DNA of 64,000 nucleotides, from assembly GCA_036251875.1 (NCBI GenBank), contig CP133960.1, positions 124,001 through 188,000 of the forward strand, in the 5' to 3' direction. Shown piece by piece: positions 48,810 through 57,684 of this stretch. How positions within the stretch are numbered: the first letter of the stretch is position 1; each line of letters starts with the position of its first letter. This DNA comes from Orbaceae bacterium lpD02. GTDB lineage: Bacteria; Pseudomonadota; Gammaproteobacteria; Enterobacterales; Orbaceae. A model generated the notes under the pieces. It was not told where the DNA came from. It saw nothing but the letters and a program-made list of their open reading frames with translations, and made no database searches. The position numbers and the translations under genes were made by a program.

Positions 48810-49841
48810 ATGTCGGTATTCACACCACCAAGTCAGGTTCTACAGCGCCATGAGTCACTATTTTTAGGAAAATACGTATTGGTAGCAGGTGATTTACATG
48901 ATGATTACGTATTAAAGCTCAATACTGCCGATACTAAAGTACACTGTAATCAGTTTCACGTTTATTCACACTTACAATCCCGTAGTAAAAAATCACATAT
49001 TGAATTCGGGTTATTACCAACAAAAGTGTGCTATGAAAATTGTAATACATTGATCTATTATTGGCCTAAAAATAAGCTAGAAGCGCAATTTCAATTAGCT
49101 TATTTATTAAATAATCTTACTAAAGGTTGCGATATTTTCATCATTGGAGAAAATACTACCGGCGTGAGAAGTGCTGAAAAATTACTAAGTGAATTTGGCT
49201 CTATTCAAAAAATTGATACAGCAAGGCGTTGTAGTCTTTATCATTTTAATGCAGATAGCCGCTTAGCGTTTGAACTTGATGAGTGGTGGCATCAATATAA
49301 TTTACAGCTTGATGATATGGCGCTAACTATTTCAACTCTACCGGGTGTCTTTAGTCATAAAACATTAGATGCAGGAAGTGACTTGCTCTTAAATTCGTTA
49401 GCACAACAATCTGACTTAATTAAAGGCCGTGTGCTTGATGTTGGTTGTGGTTGCGGGGTGTTATCTCTTTTTGCTGCAAAGATTAACCCTGCTATTGACT
49501 TGAACTCTACTGATGTTAGTGCGTCGGCATTAGCGTCGACCGAAAAAAATCTAAAAGATAACAGTATTAGTGGTAATGTCGTGGCCAGTGATGTTTTTTC
49601 GAATGTTGAAGGTCGGTTTGATTTGATTATATCAAATCCTCCCTTTCATGACGGTAAAGAGACTAATTATGATGCGGCAGAGGCTTTAATCAAAGAGAGC
49701 AAAAATCATCTTAAAGTAAATGGTAAACTTTGCATTGTGGCAAATTCATTTTTACCATACTCAAGACTATTAGCTGAGCAGTTTAGACGCGTAGAGGTGA
49801 TTGCACAAACCACTAAATTTAAAGTCTACTTAGCCTCATAA
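48810..49841 (+). CDS. rsmC: 16S rRNA (guanine1207-N2)-methyltransferase RsmC
   Basis: RsmC makes m2G1207 in 16S rRNA. The 343-residue protein has a non-catalytic N-terminal half and a catalytic C-terminal half with Leu-Asp-Val-Gly-Cys-Gly-Cys-Gly-Val-Leu (SAM) and Ser-Asn-Pro-Pro-Phe-His-Asp-Gly (target base). The E. coli protein has the same length. The gene is divergent from holD. Confidence 0.96.
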   Translation: MSVFTPPSQVLQRHESLFLGKYVLVAGDLHDDYVLKLNTADTKVHCNQFHVYSHLQSRSKKSHIEFGLLPTKVCYENCNTLIYYWPKNKLEAQFQLAYLLNNLTKGCDIFIIGENTTGVRSAEKLLSEFGSIQKIDTARRCSLYHFNADSRLAFELDEWWHQYNLQLDDMALTISTLPGVFSHKTLDAGSDLLLNSLAQQSDLIKGRVLDVGCGCGVLSLFAAKINPAIDLNSTDVSASALASTEKNLKDNSISGNVVASDVFSNVEGRFDLIISNPPFHDGKETNYDAAEALIKESKNHLKVNGKLCIVANSFLPYSRLLAEQFRRVEVIAQTTKFKVYLAS

Positions 49842-49889
49842 GTGAGTATTTTCCTAGGTGGAAATCAATTGTTCTTATTATAGTCAACA

Positions 49890-50777
49890 CTAGTCATAGT
49901 TAGCATGTTCTTTTATAAATTTATATAGTTTAATTGCCTGACTAGATAACTGACGCTCTTTTTTCTTAATTAAATAAACGGCTCTTTTTAGTGAGAGATC
50001 CTTGAAAGGTATAATTGAGATACTATCATGCTCAAATTGAAATAGCGTTAAGCCAGTTGTAATGCTAATACCTTGACCAGCTGCAACTAGGCCCATCATC
50101 GTTGTAAGCTGTCTCACTTCAAGCACGTAGCGGATGTTGTAAAGTAAAGCCAGCTGGTCGGTGAATAGGCGAATGCTAGTCCCATTTGAGAATGCAATAA
50201 ACCGTTCTTCTTCTAAATCTTTTAGCTCAACTTGCTTTTTTTGTGTAAGGGGATGATGTTTAGAGCAAATTAGATAGAAATCGTCAGAAAAAAGTAACTC
50301 AGCTTGAATTTCCTTTAATGACGGTGTACCTGCTGTAACCGAAATATCCGCGGTATTATTCACTATTGCTTGTAAACATCGATCCCACTGTGTATCAATT
50401 ATATTAATGCGAATATGAGGATTTTCGATATTAAATCTTGACATTAGTCTTGGTAGCCACTGGACAGCAAGAGAGGGAAGTACCGCTAGCGTTACGCAGC
50501 CTTCTTCTCCTTGCGAATAAAGCTTAATTTCTTCGACAATATTTTGATAATGGTTAGCGAATTGATTAGCGAGTTCAATAAAATGTAATCCATTAGCATT
50601 TAATTGAACTTTTCGTGTATCACGATCAAATAGACGGTAACCAATTTCTTGTTCTAATGAGGCAATTAAAGCACTAAATGCAGGTTGTGACAAACAGAGA
50701 ATTTCAGATGCTCGAGTAAAGTTCCCAGCTTCAGCCAATGCTAAGAATGCTCGCATTTGGCGGATAGAAATATTCAT
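49890..50777 (-). CDS. LysR-type regulator divergent from a carboxylate operon
   Basis: The 295-residue protein has the N-terminal HTH (Arg-Gln-Met-Arg-Ala-Phe-Leu-Ala-Leu-Ala-Glu-Ala-Gly-Asn-Phe-Thr-Arg-Ala) and a periplasmic-binding-like effector domain with Gly-Gln-Gly-Ile-Ser-Ile-Thr-Thr. AAGGAGC places the start at 50777. Its position divergent from the CitMHS gene, with a 330-bp shared upstream region, makes it the likely regulator of that operon. The effector is presumably the transported acid or a product. Confidence 0.9.
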   Translation of the reverse strand: MNISIRQMRAFLALAEAGNFTRASEILCLSQPAFSALIASLEQEIGYRLFDRDTRKVQLNANGLHFIELANQFANHYQNIVEEIKLYSQGEEGCVTLAVLPSLAVQWLPRLMSRFNIENPHIRINIIDTQWDRCLQAIVNNTADISVTAGTPSLKEIQAELLFSDDFYLICSKHHPLTQKKQVELKDLEEERFIAFSNGTSIRLFTDQLALLYNIRYVLEVRQLTTMMGLVAAGQGISITTGLTLFQFEHDSISIIPFKDLSLKRAVYLIKKKERQLSSQAIKLYKFIKEHANYD

Positions 50778-51107
50778 TGTTTGCTCCTTAACACAAATAT
50801 CTACGTTATTAAAATGACCCAAACTCTAACATAATTTAACTATTTTGAATGCAATAACAAATTTGATTTTTAATTTTTGTGATCGTAGTTGAGCAAAATG
50901 GTTTTAACTATTTTTTATTATTGCTAACTCTCTAATAATTAAAAATATTATTGGTAGATGAATTATTACTATTTTGAATAATTTGATTTGAATAGCTAAT
51001 TAATTGTTTTTAATTTGAAATCTCAATTAAATTATTTGATTTTTGACTAACTACAAATTTATTTTTGCCTAATATAGGAACATATCAATAATAACAAGGA
51101 GAATAAA
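50778..51107. other. Shared control region of the LysR gene and the CitMHS operon
   Basis: AT-rich, with three loosely repeated TTTGATT blocks near 50861, 50986 and 51038 on the + strand that might be regulator contacts. TAACAAGGAG precedes the transporter start. I cannot define a T-N11-A LysR box with confidence. Confidence 0.4.
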
Positions 51108-52427
51108 ATGTTAGCTCTTGTTGGGGTTTTGACAATTGCGGTCTTACTTTATTGCATTATGTCAAAACGTATGTCGCCTATTGTGGCACTCATTATGATT
51201 CCAACCATCGGTGCTTTAGCTGCGGGTTGTGGGCTGGAGACGCCAAAGTATATTGTATCAGGTATTACTAAGCTTGCGCCAATGGCGGCAATGTTTGTAT
51301 TTGCAATCACATTTTTTGGTGTAGTAACCGATGCCGGGATGTTCGATCCAATAATAAAGCGAATTTTACGCTTTGTTGGTATCAACCCTGTTCGTATTAT
51401 TATTGGTACGGGCATATTAGCATTAATTGCCCATCTTGATGGTAACGGTGCGGTAACGTTTTTGATTACCATTCCAACCATGCTGCCGCTGTTTGAGAAG
51501 CTGGCAATGGATAAACGAATACTTATTGGTATTACGGCATTAAGTGCTGGTGTCAATTTTTTACCTTGGACAGGGCCCATGATTCGCGCAGCGAGTGCAT
51601 TAAATATTACCACTCATGATCTATTTATTCCTTTAATTCCCGCTCAAATTGTAGGATTAGCCTTTATGATTTTAATGGGATATTACTGGGGGAAAAAAGA
51701 ACAAAAACGCTTAGATTTAAGTTCTCATAATGCCATTAGTATGTTGGCTACTGGCGAATCATCATTATATGAAAAAGCATTAACGGATGAAGAAACAAGG
51801 CTTCGTCGACCCGGTTTATTTTGGGTAAACATTACATTAGTTGTTACAGTACTTGGTACTATGGTTTTTACACGTATCTCGCCAACCGTAGCGTTTATGA
51901 TCGCACTTACTCTGGCATTAATGATTAATTACCCGAATGTTAAAATGCAATCAGAACGAATTAATGCTCACGCTAAAGCGGCCTTAATGATGGCAAGCAT
52001 ATTATTTGCTGCGGGGGCATTTACTGGAATTATGGGGGGATCAGGTATGCTGCAGGCTATGTCAGAAGCTGCAGTTCACCTTGTTCCTGAGCATTTCGCT
52101 AGCCATGTTCCTTTTATTACAGGCTTAATTTCAATGCCATTAAGCCTAGTTTTTGATCCCGATTCATATTACTTTGGTATTATGCCCGTTGTTGCTCATA
52201 CCGTTGACATGCTAGGTGTACCAAGTATTCAAGTCGCACAAGCATCTATTATGGGACAAATGACAACAGGATTCCCCGTTAGCCCACTCACGCCTGCAAC
52301 ATTTTTGTTAGTTAGCTTGGCGGGGGTTGATTTAGCTGATCATCAAAAATTTAGCATTCCTATTTTATGGTTAGCGAGCATTATTATGACTTTTGCTTGT
52401 GTTGCAACTGGTGTATTTCCAATATAA
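51108..52427 (+). CDS. CitMHS-type citrate/carboxylate transporter
   Basis: The 439-residue protein has about 12 membrane segments and the CitMHS features His-Leu-Asp-Gly-Asn-Gly-Ala-Val-Thr-Phe-Leu and Asn-Phe-Leu-Pro-Trp-Thr-Gly-Pro-Met-Ile-Arg-Ala, plus Asp-Pro-Asp-Ser-Tyr-Tyr-Phe-Gly near the C-terminus. CitMHS carriers import citrate as a metal complex; members of the wider group take other di- or tricarboxylates. AAGGAG precedes the ATG. Co-transcribed with the AtuA-type genes (26-bp gap), so the substrate is probably what they act on. Confidence 0.87.
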   Translation: MLALVGVLTIAVLLYCIMSKRMSPIVALIMIPTIGALAAGCGLETPKYIVSGITKLAPMAAMFVFAITFFGVVTDAGMFDPIIKRILRFVGINPVRIIIGTGILALIAHLDGNGAVTFLITIPTMLPLFEKLAMDKRILIGITALSAGVNFLPWTGPMIRAASALNITTHDLFIPLIPAQIVGLAFMILMGYYWGKKEQKRLDLSSHNAISMLATGESSLYEKALTDEETRLRRPGLFWVNITLVVTVLGTMVFTRISPTVAFMIALTLALMINYPNVKMQSERINAHAKAALMMASILFAAGAFTGIMGGSGMLQAMSEAAVHLVPEHFASHVPFITGLISMPLSLVFDPDSYYFGIMPVVAHTVDMLGVPSIQVAQASIMGQMTTGFPVSPLTPATFLLVSLAGVDLADHQKFSIPILWLASIIMTFACVATGVFPI

Positions 52428-52453
52428 AAATCATTACGTTAGAGGAGTTTGTT

Positions 52454-53791
52454 ATGAAAAAAGTAAGGATTGGCTGTGGCGCAGGTTACGGTGGAGACCG
52501 AATAGAGCCAGCCATCGAATTAGCACAAGAAGGGGATATTGATTATTTGATTTTTGAATGCTTAGCCGAGAGAACCATTGCAATAGGTCAACGGCAGAAA
52601 AAACAAAATTCACAATTAGGCTTTAATGAATTTTTAGCAGCGCGGATGGAAGCTGTGCTACCGATTTGTGCAGAAAAGAAAATTAAAATTATCACCAATA
52701 TGGGCTCTGCTAATCCGAGGGCGGCGGCAGATCTTACTTGTGAGATCGCTAAAAATTTAGGTCTATCTAATCTAAAAATAGCGATTATTGAAGGTGATAA
52801 TGTGTATGATACGGTAATCAAGCAAGACTTAAAATTAGATGAAGCAGGTACGCTTATTTCGAAATCGGGAAAAGATATTATTTCAGCAAATGCTTATTTA
52901 GGTGCCGCCCCGTTAGTTGAAGCCTTACAAAATGGTGCAGATATCATTATTGCAGGAAGGGTCGCCGATCCTTCATTATTTTTAGCGGCTATGATGTTTG
53001 AGTTTGATTGGCAGGATAATGATTGGGATAAACTTGGTAAAGGGACGGCAATCGGTCATTTACTTGAGTGTGCAGGCCAAATAACAGGAGGTTATTTTGC
53101 CGATCCAGGCTATCGAGATGTGCCTAATTTAGCGCGTTTAGGTTTTCCTATCGCAGAAGTCACTGAGGATGGCAATGCTGTGATCACTAAAGTTGCTGAT
53201 GCTGGTGGCTGTGTGACAATTGATACTTGTAAGCAGCAATTATTATATGAAATACATAAACCAGATGCCTATATTACACCAGATGTTGTGGCTGACTTTA
53301 CTGGTATAAAATTTAAAGAAGTTGCTAAAAATTGTATTGCTGTGAGTGGCGCTAGAGGCAAACAAAGAACAGAAACACTAAAAGTGTCAGTTGGTTATTG
53401 TGATGGCTTTATCGGTGAAGGAGAGATGAGCTACGCTGGTCCGGGTGCGGTTCAGCGAGGGCGGCTTGCTTTAGATATTGTTAAAGAAAGACTAAGTATT
53501 TGTCATATTAAGCCCGAAGAAGTTCGTTTTGACTTAATAGGTATTAATTCTTTACATGGTGAACGTCTTTCTAAAAACGTTGAACCTTATGAAGTTCGCG
53601 CTAGAGTTGCAGCCAGATTTATTGATAAAAATGAAGCTGCTTTTATCGGCAACGAAGTCGAAACACTTTATACTAATGGGCCTGCTGGGGGAGGGGGGGC
53701 ATTTAAGTCAGTAAAAGAGATAATCGCAATGGATTCAACTTTGCTTGAGCGCAATTTAGTCAAGGTTAACGTTAGTTATTTGGAGGTATAA
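52454..53791 (+). CDS. AtuA family protein (DUF1446)
   Basis: From the ATG at 52454, after AGAGGAG, it has 445 residues. The blocks Gly-Cys-Gly-Ala-Gly-Tyr-Gly-Gly-Asp-Arg, Asp-Tyr-Leu-Ile-Phe-Glu-Cys-Leu-Ala-Glu-Arg, Asn-Met-Gly-Ser-Ala-Asn-Pro, Ala-Gly-Arg-Val-Ala-Asp-Pro-Ser-Leu-Phe and Asn-Gly-Pro-Ala-Gly-Gly-Gly-Gly are characteristic of DUF1446/AtuA, first named from acyclic terpene utilisation. The reaction is not established. Many relatives carry the C-terminal ferredoxin-fold domain fused; here it is a separate gene 2 bp downstream. Confidence 0.88.
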   Translation: MKKVRIGCGAGYGGDRIEPAIELAQEGDIDYLIFECLAERTIAIGQRQKKQNSQLGFNEFLAARMEAVLPICAEKKIKIITNMGSANPRAAADLTCEIAKNLGLSNLKIAIIEGDNVYDTVIKQDLKLDEAGTLISKSGKDIISANAYLGAAPLVEALQNGADIIIAGRVADPSLFLAAMMFEFDWQDNDWDKLGKGTAIGHLLECAGQITGGYFADPGYRDVPNLARLGFPIAEVTEDGNAVITKVADAGGCVTIDTCKQQLLYEIHKPDAYITPDVVADFTGIKFKEVAKNCIAVSGARGKQRTETLKVSVGYCDGFIGEGEMSYAGPGAVQRGRLALDIVKERLSICHIKPEEVRFDLIGINSLHGERLSKNVEPYEVRARVAARFIDKNEAAFIGNEVETLYTNGPAGGGGAFKSVKEIIAMDSTLLERNLVKVNVSYLEV

Positions 53792-53793
53792 AT

Positions 53794-54093
53794 ATGAAGC
53801 TTCGTGAGATTGCTCATTCACGCACAGGTGATAAAGGTAACATATCTAATATTTCTATTATTGCTTATGATATAAGCGATTATGAAAAAATAAAACAAAT
53901 AGTAACGGCTGAAAAAGTAAAAAACTATTTTGCCGATATCGTAAAAGGTGATGTTATTCGTTATGAACTTCCTAACTTAGGTGCATTAAATTTTGTAATG
54001 TATGATGCGTTAGGTGGTGGTGTTACTCGTACGTTGAGCCATGATATGCATGGTAAGGGATTAAGTGCGGCTTTGATGAATATGGATATTTAA
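53794..54093 (+). CDS. AtuA C-terminal-like (ferredoxin-fold) subunit
   Basis: The 99-residue protein has Leu-Arg-Glu-Ile-Ala-His-Ser-Arg-Thr-Gly-Asp-Lys-Gly, Arg-Tyr-Glu-Leu-Pro-Asn-Leu-Gly-Ala-Leu-Asn-Phe-Val and Gly-Gly-Gly-Val-Thr-Arg-Thr-Leu...Asp-Met-His-Gly-Lys-Gly, the pattern of the C-terminal domain of long AtuA proteins. It starts 2 bp after the DUF1446 gene, so the two very likely form one complex. GGAGG precedes its ATG inside the upstream gene. Confidence 0.85.
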   Translation: MKLREIAHSRTGDKGNISNISIIAYDISDYEKIKQIVTAEKVKNYFADIVKGDVIRYELPNLGALNFVMYDALGGGVTRTLSHDMHGKGLSAALMNMDI

Positions 54094-54116
54094 ATAAACT
54101 TATGTTGCCTTGCATT

Positions 54117-54158
54117 CCATATGCTTTATGTTGTGAATAAAGCATATGGCTTATAATT
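54117..54158 (+). terminator. Perfect 13-bp hairpin ending the carboxylate operon
   Basis: CCATATGCTTTAT (54117-54129) and ATAAAGCATATGG (54137-54149) pair perfectly around 7 bases, followed by CTTATAATTTC. The T-tract is weak but the position 24 bp after the last gene supports a terminator. Confidence 0.65.
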
Positions 54159-54481
54159 TCTAAATGTCTAAGCAGTTACCCATCGATTGAATAACTCATA
54201 AAATAAGCGATACACCGACGTATAATCTGTTCAATTTTAGCGATATTTTCGATTATGGATACTTTTATAAAAGGCTTAAATATCAAAATTTATTGATAAC
54301 AAAACAACATTGAAAAGAAAATAAGATTAGGCCGTTGTATATTTCGGCCATATTGATAAATGAAAACCTACAAAAAAATTAATTAGTAATGAGTTAATTA
54401 CTAATTAATTTAACAAGATGGTACTGCTATTTTTATCCTAGACGAAGTACCGTAAATCGGGATATTTTGTCTGTAAGATAT
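54159..54481. other. Intergenic region before the repressor gene's 3' end
   Basis: AT-rich with no credible gene, tRNA or phage attachment site visible. The repressor gene on the - strand ends at its right edge. Confidence 0.4.
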
Positions 54482-55177
54482 TTAGTCTGACACATTAGTC
54501 AATACGCGTTCTATCTTAGCTACGACCAGAAACTGTGTTGAGCCGTTTTTTTTAATTAAGTGATTGGAAAACGTAGCATTATCATTGATAAGGTGATAAC
54601 CATCTTCTATCGGATCATATTGAATACGTTTGATCAGTAATTTATCATTCAAAAGAATGATATAGATTCCAGTTAGGACTCTTGTAAGCTCATTCTTACC
54701 TAAGCTAATAATTGCGACATCGCCTGATTTTATAGTAGGTGCCATATTATTATAAGGAATCTGAACAATCGCTAAGTTATTGTTTACTAAACCGGAACGA
54801 GATAGCCAGTCTCTGCTTATTACCCACTCTGTAATAATTTTCTCTTTCGGTGGAGAAAGTAATAAATCTTGATTATAAAGCTCTACCAAACAATTAAACT
54901 CTATCTCTGGAAGAGTTATCACAATGTTCTTACTATCTTTTGGTAATAAATTCGCATTAGATAGAAATGGGTCACTTCCAGTCGCCAACCAAGCAACGGA
55001 AACGTTTCCTACTTCCGCCATCGTTAGCAAATTTTGTAGGGTTGGTTCTGATTCCTCTCTAATATATTTTCTAATTGCGCTTTCAGATAAGCGACATTTT
55101 TTAGAAAAACTCAGTAGAGAGTCATCTCCGATGATATATTTTAGCCGTTTGGCAAAGGTAGAGTAATTCTGTTTCAT
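54482..55177 (-). CDS. XRE/S24 LexA-like repressor lacking the catalytic Ser
   Basis: The 231-residue protein has an N-terminal XRE HTH (about 8-65: Phe-Ser-Lys-Lys-Cys-Arg-Leu-Ser-Glu-Ser-Ala-Ile-Arg-Lys-Tyr) and a C-terminal S24 domain (about 125-225). In LexA/CI proteins the self-cleavage Ser lies in Gly-Asp-Ser-Met-x-Pro-Thr; here the motif is Tyr-Asn-Asn-Met-Ala-Pro-Thr-Ile. The Lys partner region (Asp-Lys-Leu-Leu-Ile-Lys-Arg-Ile) is kept. It is probably a phage-derived regulator that cannot self-cleave. No other phage gene is adjacent. Confidence 0.83.
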   Translation of the reverse strand: MKQNYSTFAKRLKYIIGDDSLLSFSKKCRLSESAIRKYIREESEPTLQNLLTMAEVGNVSVAWLATGSDPFLSNANLLPKDSKNIVITLPEIEFNCLVELYNQDLLLSPPKEKIITEWVISRDWLSRSGLVNNNLAIVQIPYNNMAPTIKSGDVAIISLGKNELTRVLTGIYIILLNDKLLIKRIQYDPIEDGYHLINDNATFSNHLIKKNGSTQFLVVAKIERVLTNVSD

Positions 55178-55581
55178 AAGCTTTCTTTGCCTTAAAAATT
55201 ATTTAAAAACAAAAAAGTTTTTATCGTTATTGTTAACAGTAGAGGTTATCGATTCCCTATGCCCACAATCATGCCACAAGCCTTTTTAAAAGTAAAGATA
55301 AATAAGGTTTTGGTTAAGATTTCAACATATATTTTTACTATTTTAGAAAAAATTTTCGTTTTTTAAGTTAAGATAAATTGTTGTTCATTACTGCAATACT
55401 ATATATTTATTACCGCTTCTTTGTAAACATATAAATTATAAAATTTTATAGAAAACAAAATAAAAACTCACTTAATAATTCAAAACAATATTAGCATTTC
55501 TGCTGTTCTATCGCTATATTGGTTACCATTATGACGTAATCGTTATATTGCAAATCTTTCAATCAGACATCGAGTTTTAAT
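55178..55581. other. Divergent intergenic region between the repressor and the hydrolase gene
   Basis: AT-rich. Just upstream of the repressor start, 55225-55250 carries GTTATTGTTAAC and GGTTATCGAT, possible operator material. No ribosome site close to consensus precedes the ATG at 55582. Confidence 0.4.
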
Positions 55582-57684
55582 ATGTTTAATATAAAAAATA
55601 TTTTTATCTTCGTTGCTTTTTGTTTATTAACGACATTAAGTTATAGCCTTAGTTATGCTAATGAATCGTTGCTGAAAAAAAAATATAAAAATTTATCGTT
55701 TAACATTAAACCTAATTGGTTGCATATTAATAATAGCTATTTTTATGATGGAGAAACCGATGATTTGGTTACGGCAGGGTATGGATTCACTAAGTTATCA
55801 CAATTTAAAGTGAAGAGTATATTTAGGGATGTGCATAATCCGACGACCGTAGAATTCAAAAGAGCGAGGCTAAATCGTTATATTGACACTAAAAGTGGCG
55901 AAGGACGCTTTTTTGGATTTAATAAACAAAATTTAACGCCACTATTTGATGGTAGAGTAGCTGGTACTGAAATTCAGGCTAGGTTAAATAATGGTGATGA
56001 AAAAGTTGATTTTTTACTACAAATCCCTCTAGATTTTGACACAAAACGACCTTGCATTATCGCGATCCCAACTACAGGCTCAGAGGGTGTGTATAATGCA
56101 AAAGATATACAAGTTAGAGGATTATGGGGACTAAATCGTAATTGTGCTGTTGTTTATAATGATAAAGGACTAGGCAATTTACTGTTTGATCTTTCTAATG
56201 AAAAAAATTACTTAGCTAATGACCGTATTTTGACTGAATCGGCAGTTAATAAAGAACGTTTATTTAATATTAATCTTGATAAAAAAACAACAGAGCAATT
56301 TAACCATAGGTATGCAATTAGGCAACTATATTCACAACAAAATCCAGAGGCAAAATGGGGAGAATATGTTCTTAATTCTATAGAATTTGCTTTTTATGAA
56401 ATCAATGAGCTATTTGCATCAAATAGAGAACTAATGTTCGATAAAAATAATACTCTTATTTTGGTTTACGGTGAGTCAGATGGTGGGGGAGCCGCATTAA
56501 AAGCAGGTGAACTTGATAAAGATGGCGTAATTGATGGAATTGTTGCTGTTAATCCTCAAGTCCAAATTGCTGATAATACTGGTTCTCTATTTATACAAAA
56601 TGGCCAATCAAATGCTAAACCATTAATAGTGAAATCATTGATAGACTATAGTTCTTATGGTGCCTTATATATTCCTTGTGCAATTGCAGCGATAAAAAAC
56701 GATCTAGCAAAGAATACTATTCCAGAGCTCGCAAGCTTCTTTTTTGCTGAGAACCGTTGTTTAGCTTTAAGGAAAGCCGGATTATTATCACAAGATACAA
56801 TCAATGAACAAGCTAAAGAGGCTCTAAATAAGCTTTACGAGTATGGGTTGTCACCCAATATGATTGCTCAATTACCTTACTATTATGCTACTCAATCAAT
56901 TAATTACCCTTATAAGTATATTAGCGAATATGGGCGATATGGTATAGCTGATCATCTATGTCACTATTCAATAGCGAGTATTGAACAAAATGAATTACTC
57001 AATGAAGGTACGGTTTCTGGTCTAGGGGAAATAAGCTTTGCGCTTTTATTGGCTAAAAATAACGGTTCATTACCTATCAAATTAGATAGCAAGCTGATTG
57101 TGATGGATCTTGTAAATGATGATGATCCAAATGGACCACGTCGAGAATTTTACTCTCGTTCAAAAGAGAGTACGACCATCGATTACAATTTATCAGGAGC
57201 AATCTGCTTAAGAGAAAAAATATTTGATAAAAGAGTAAAAGATGGCTTATCGGAAGTTTTAGCCAATGGTAATTTAAATAATATAAAAACAATTATTGTG
57301 CATGGTCAGCTTAATATTAAAAACTTGCCTAATTATTCAGCGAGGGCTTACGTTGCTTTAAATAGTCTTTTAGAAGGTGAAGGTTCTAATTTAACGTATA
57401 TTGAAGTTGAAAACGCTAGCTATATTGATAGTGTCCCTCCGTTTGATAATATCCTACTCCCTATTGATTATTATGGCGAAAGTGCAATGAATTGGTTATG
57501 GAATAGTTTAACTCATCAGGCTTTATTACCAGAAAGTCAAGTTATTAGAACAAAAATTAGGGGAGGGAACAGTGGCTTTGCACCAGCAATTAATTACTCC
57601 AATTTAGCGACAATAGAACAGAAGCCTAAAAAAGAAAATCGAATTGAAGCTAAGAATGGAACAGTCATCTTGCCAAATAATTAA
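55582..57684 (+). CDS. Exported 3-hydroxybutyrate-oligomer hydrolase-like protein
   Basis: The 700-residue protein has a signal peptide ending near Leu-Ser-Tyr-Ala. Its size and the block Tyr-Gly-Glu-Ser299-Asp-Gly-Gly-Gly-Ala-Ala-Leu...Glu-Leu-Asp-x2-Gly-Val-Ile-Asp-Gly match the 3HB-oligomer hydrolase family, whose members cleave short poly-3-hydroxybutyrate chains; Gly-x-Ser-x-Gly marks the nucleophile. No polyhydroxybutyrate synthesis genes are visible, so an external polyester, lipid or other ester is possible. The long, AT-rich gene next to a phage-type repressor could be acquired. Confidence 0.75.
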   Translation: MFNIKNIFIFVAFCLLTTLSYSLSYANESLLKKKYKNLSFNIKPNWLHINNSYFYDGETDDLVTAGYGFTKLSQFKVKSIFRDVHNPTTVEFKRARLNRYIDTKSGEGRFFGFNKQNLTPLFDGRVAGTEIQARLNNGDEKVDFLLQIPLDFDTKRPCIIAIPTTGSEGVYNAKDIQVRGLWGLNRNCAVVYNDKGLGNLLFDLSNEKNYLANDRILTESAVNKERLFNINLDKKTTEQFNHRYAIRQLYSQQNPEAKWGEYVLNSIEFAFYEINELFASNRELMFDKNNTLILVYGESDGGGAALKAGELDKDGVIDGIVAVNPQVQIADNTGSLFIQNGQSNAKPLIVKSLIDYSSYGALYIPCAIAAIKNDLAKNTIPELASFFFAENRCLALRKAGLLSQDTINEQAKEALNKLYEYGLSPNMIAQLPYYYATQSINYPYKYISEYGRYGIADHLCHYSIASIEQNELLNEGTVSGLGEISFALLLAKNNGSLPIKLDSKLIVMDLVNDDDPNGPRREFYSRSKESTTIDYNLSGAICLREKIFDKRVKDGLSEVLANGNLNNIKTIIVHGQLNIKNLPNYSARAYVALNSLLEGEGSNLTYIEVENASYIDSVPPFDNILLPIDYYGESAMNWLWNSLTHQALLPESQVIRTKIRGGNSGFAPAINYSNLATIEQKPKKENRIEAKNGTVILPNN

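Noticed and set aside
54482-57684. Prophage remnant
   Set aside because: Only one phage-type gene (the repressor) is present; no integrase, attachment repeats, structural or lysis genes are visible around it.
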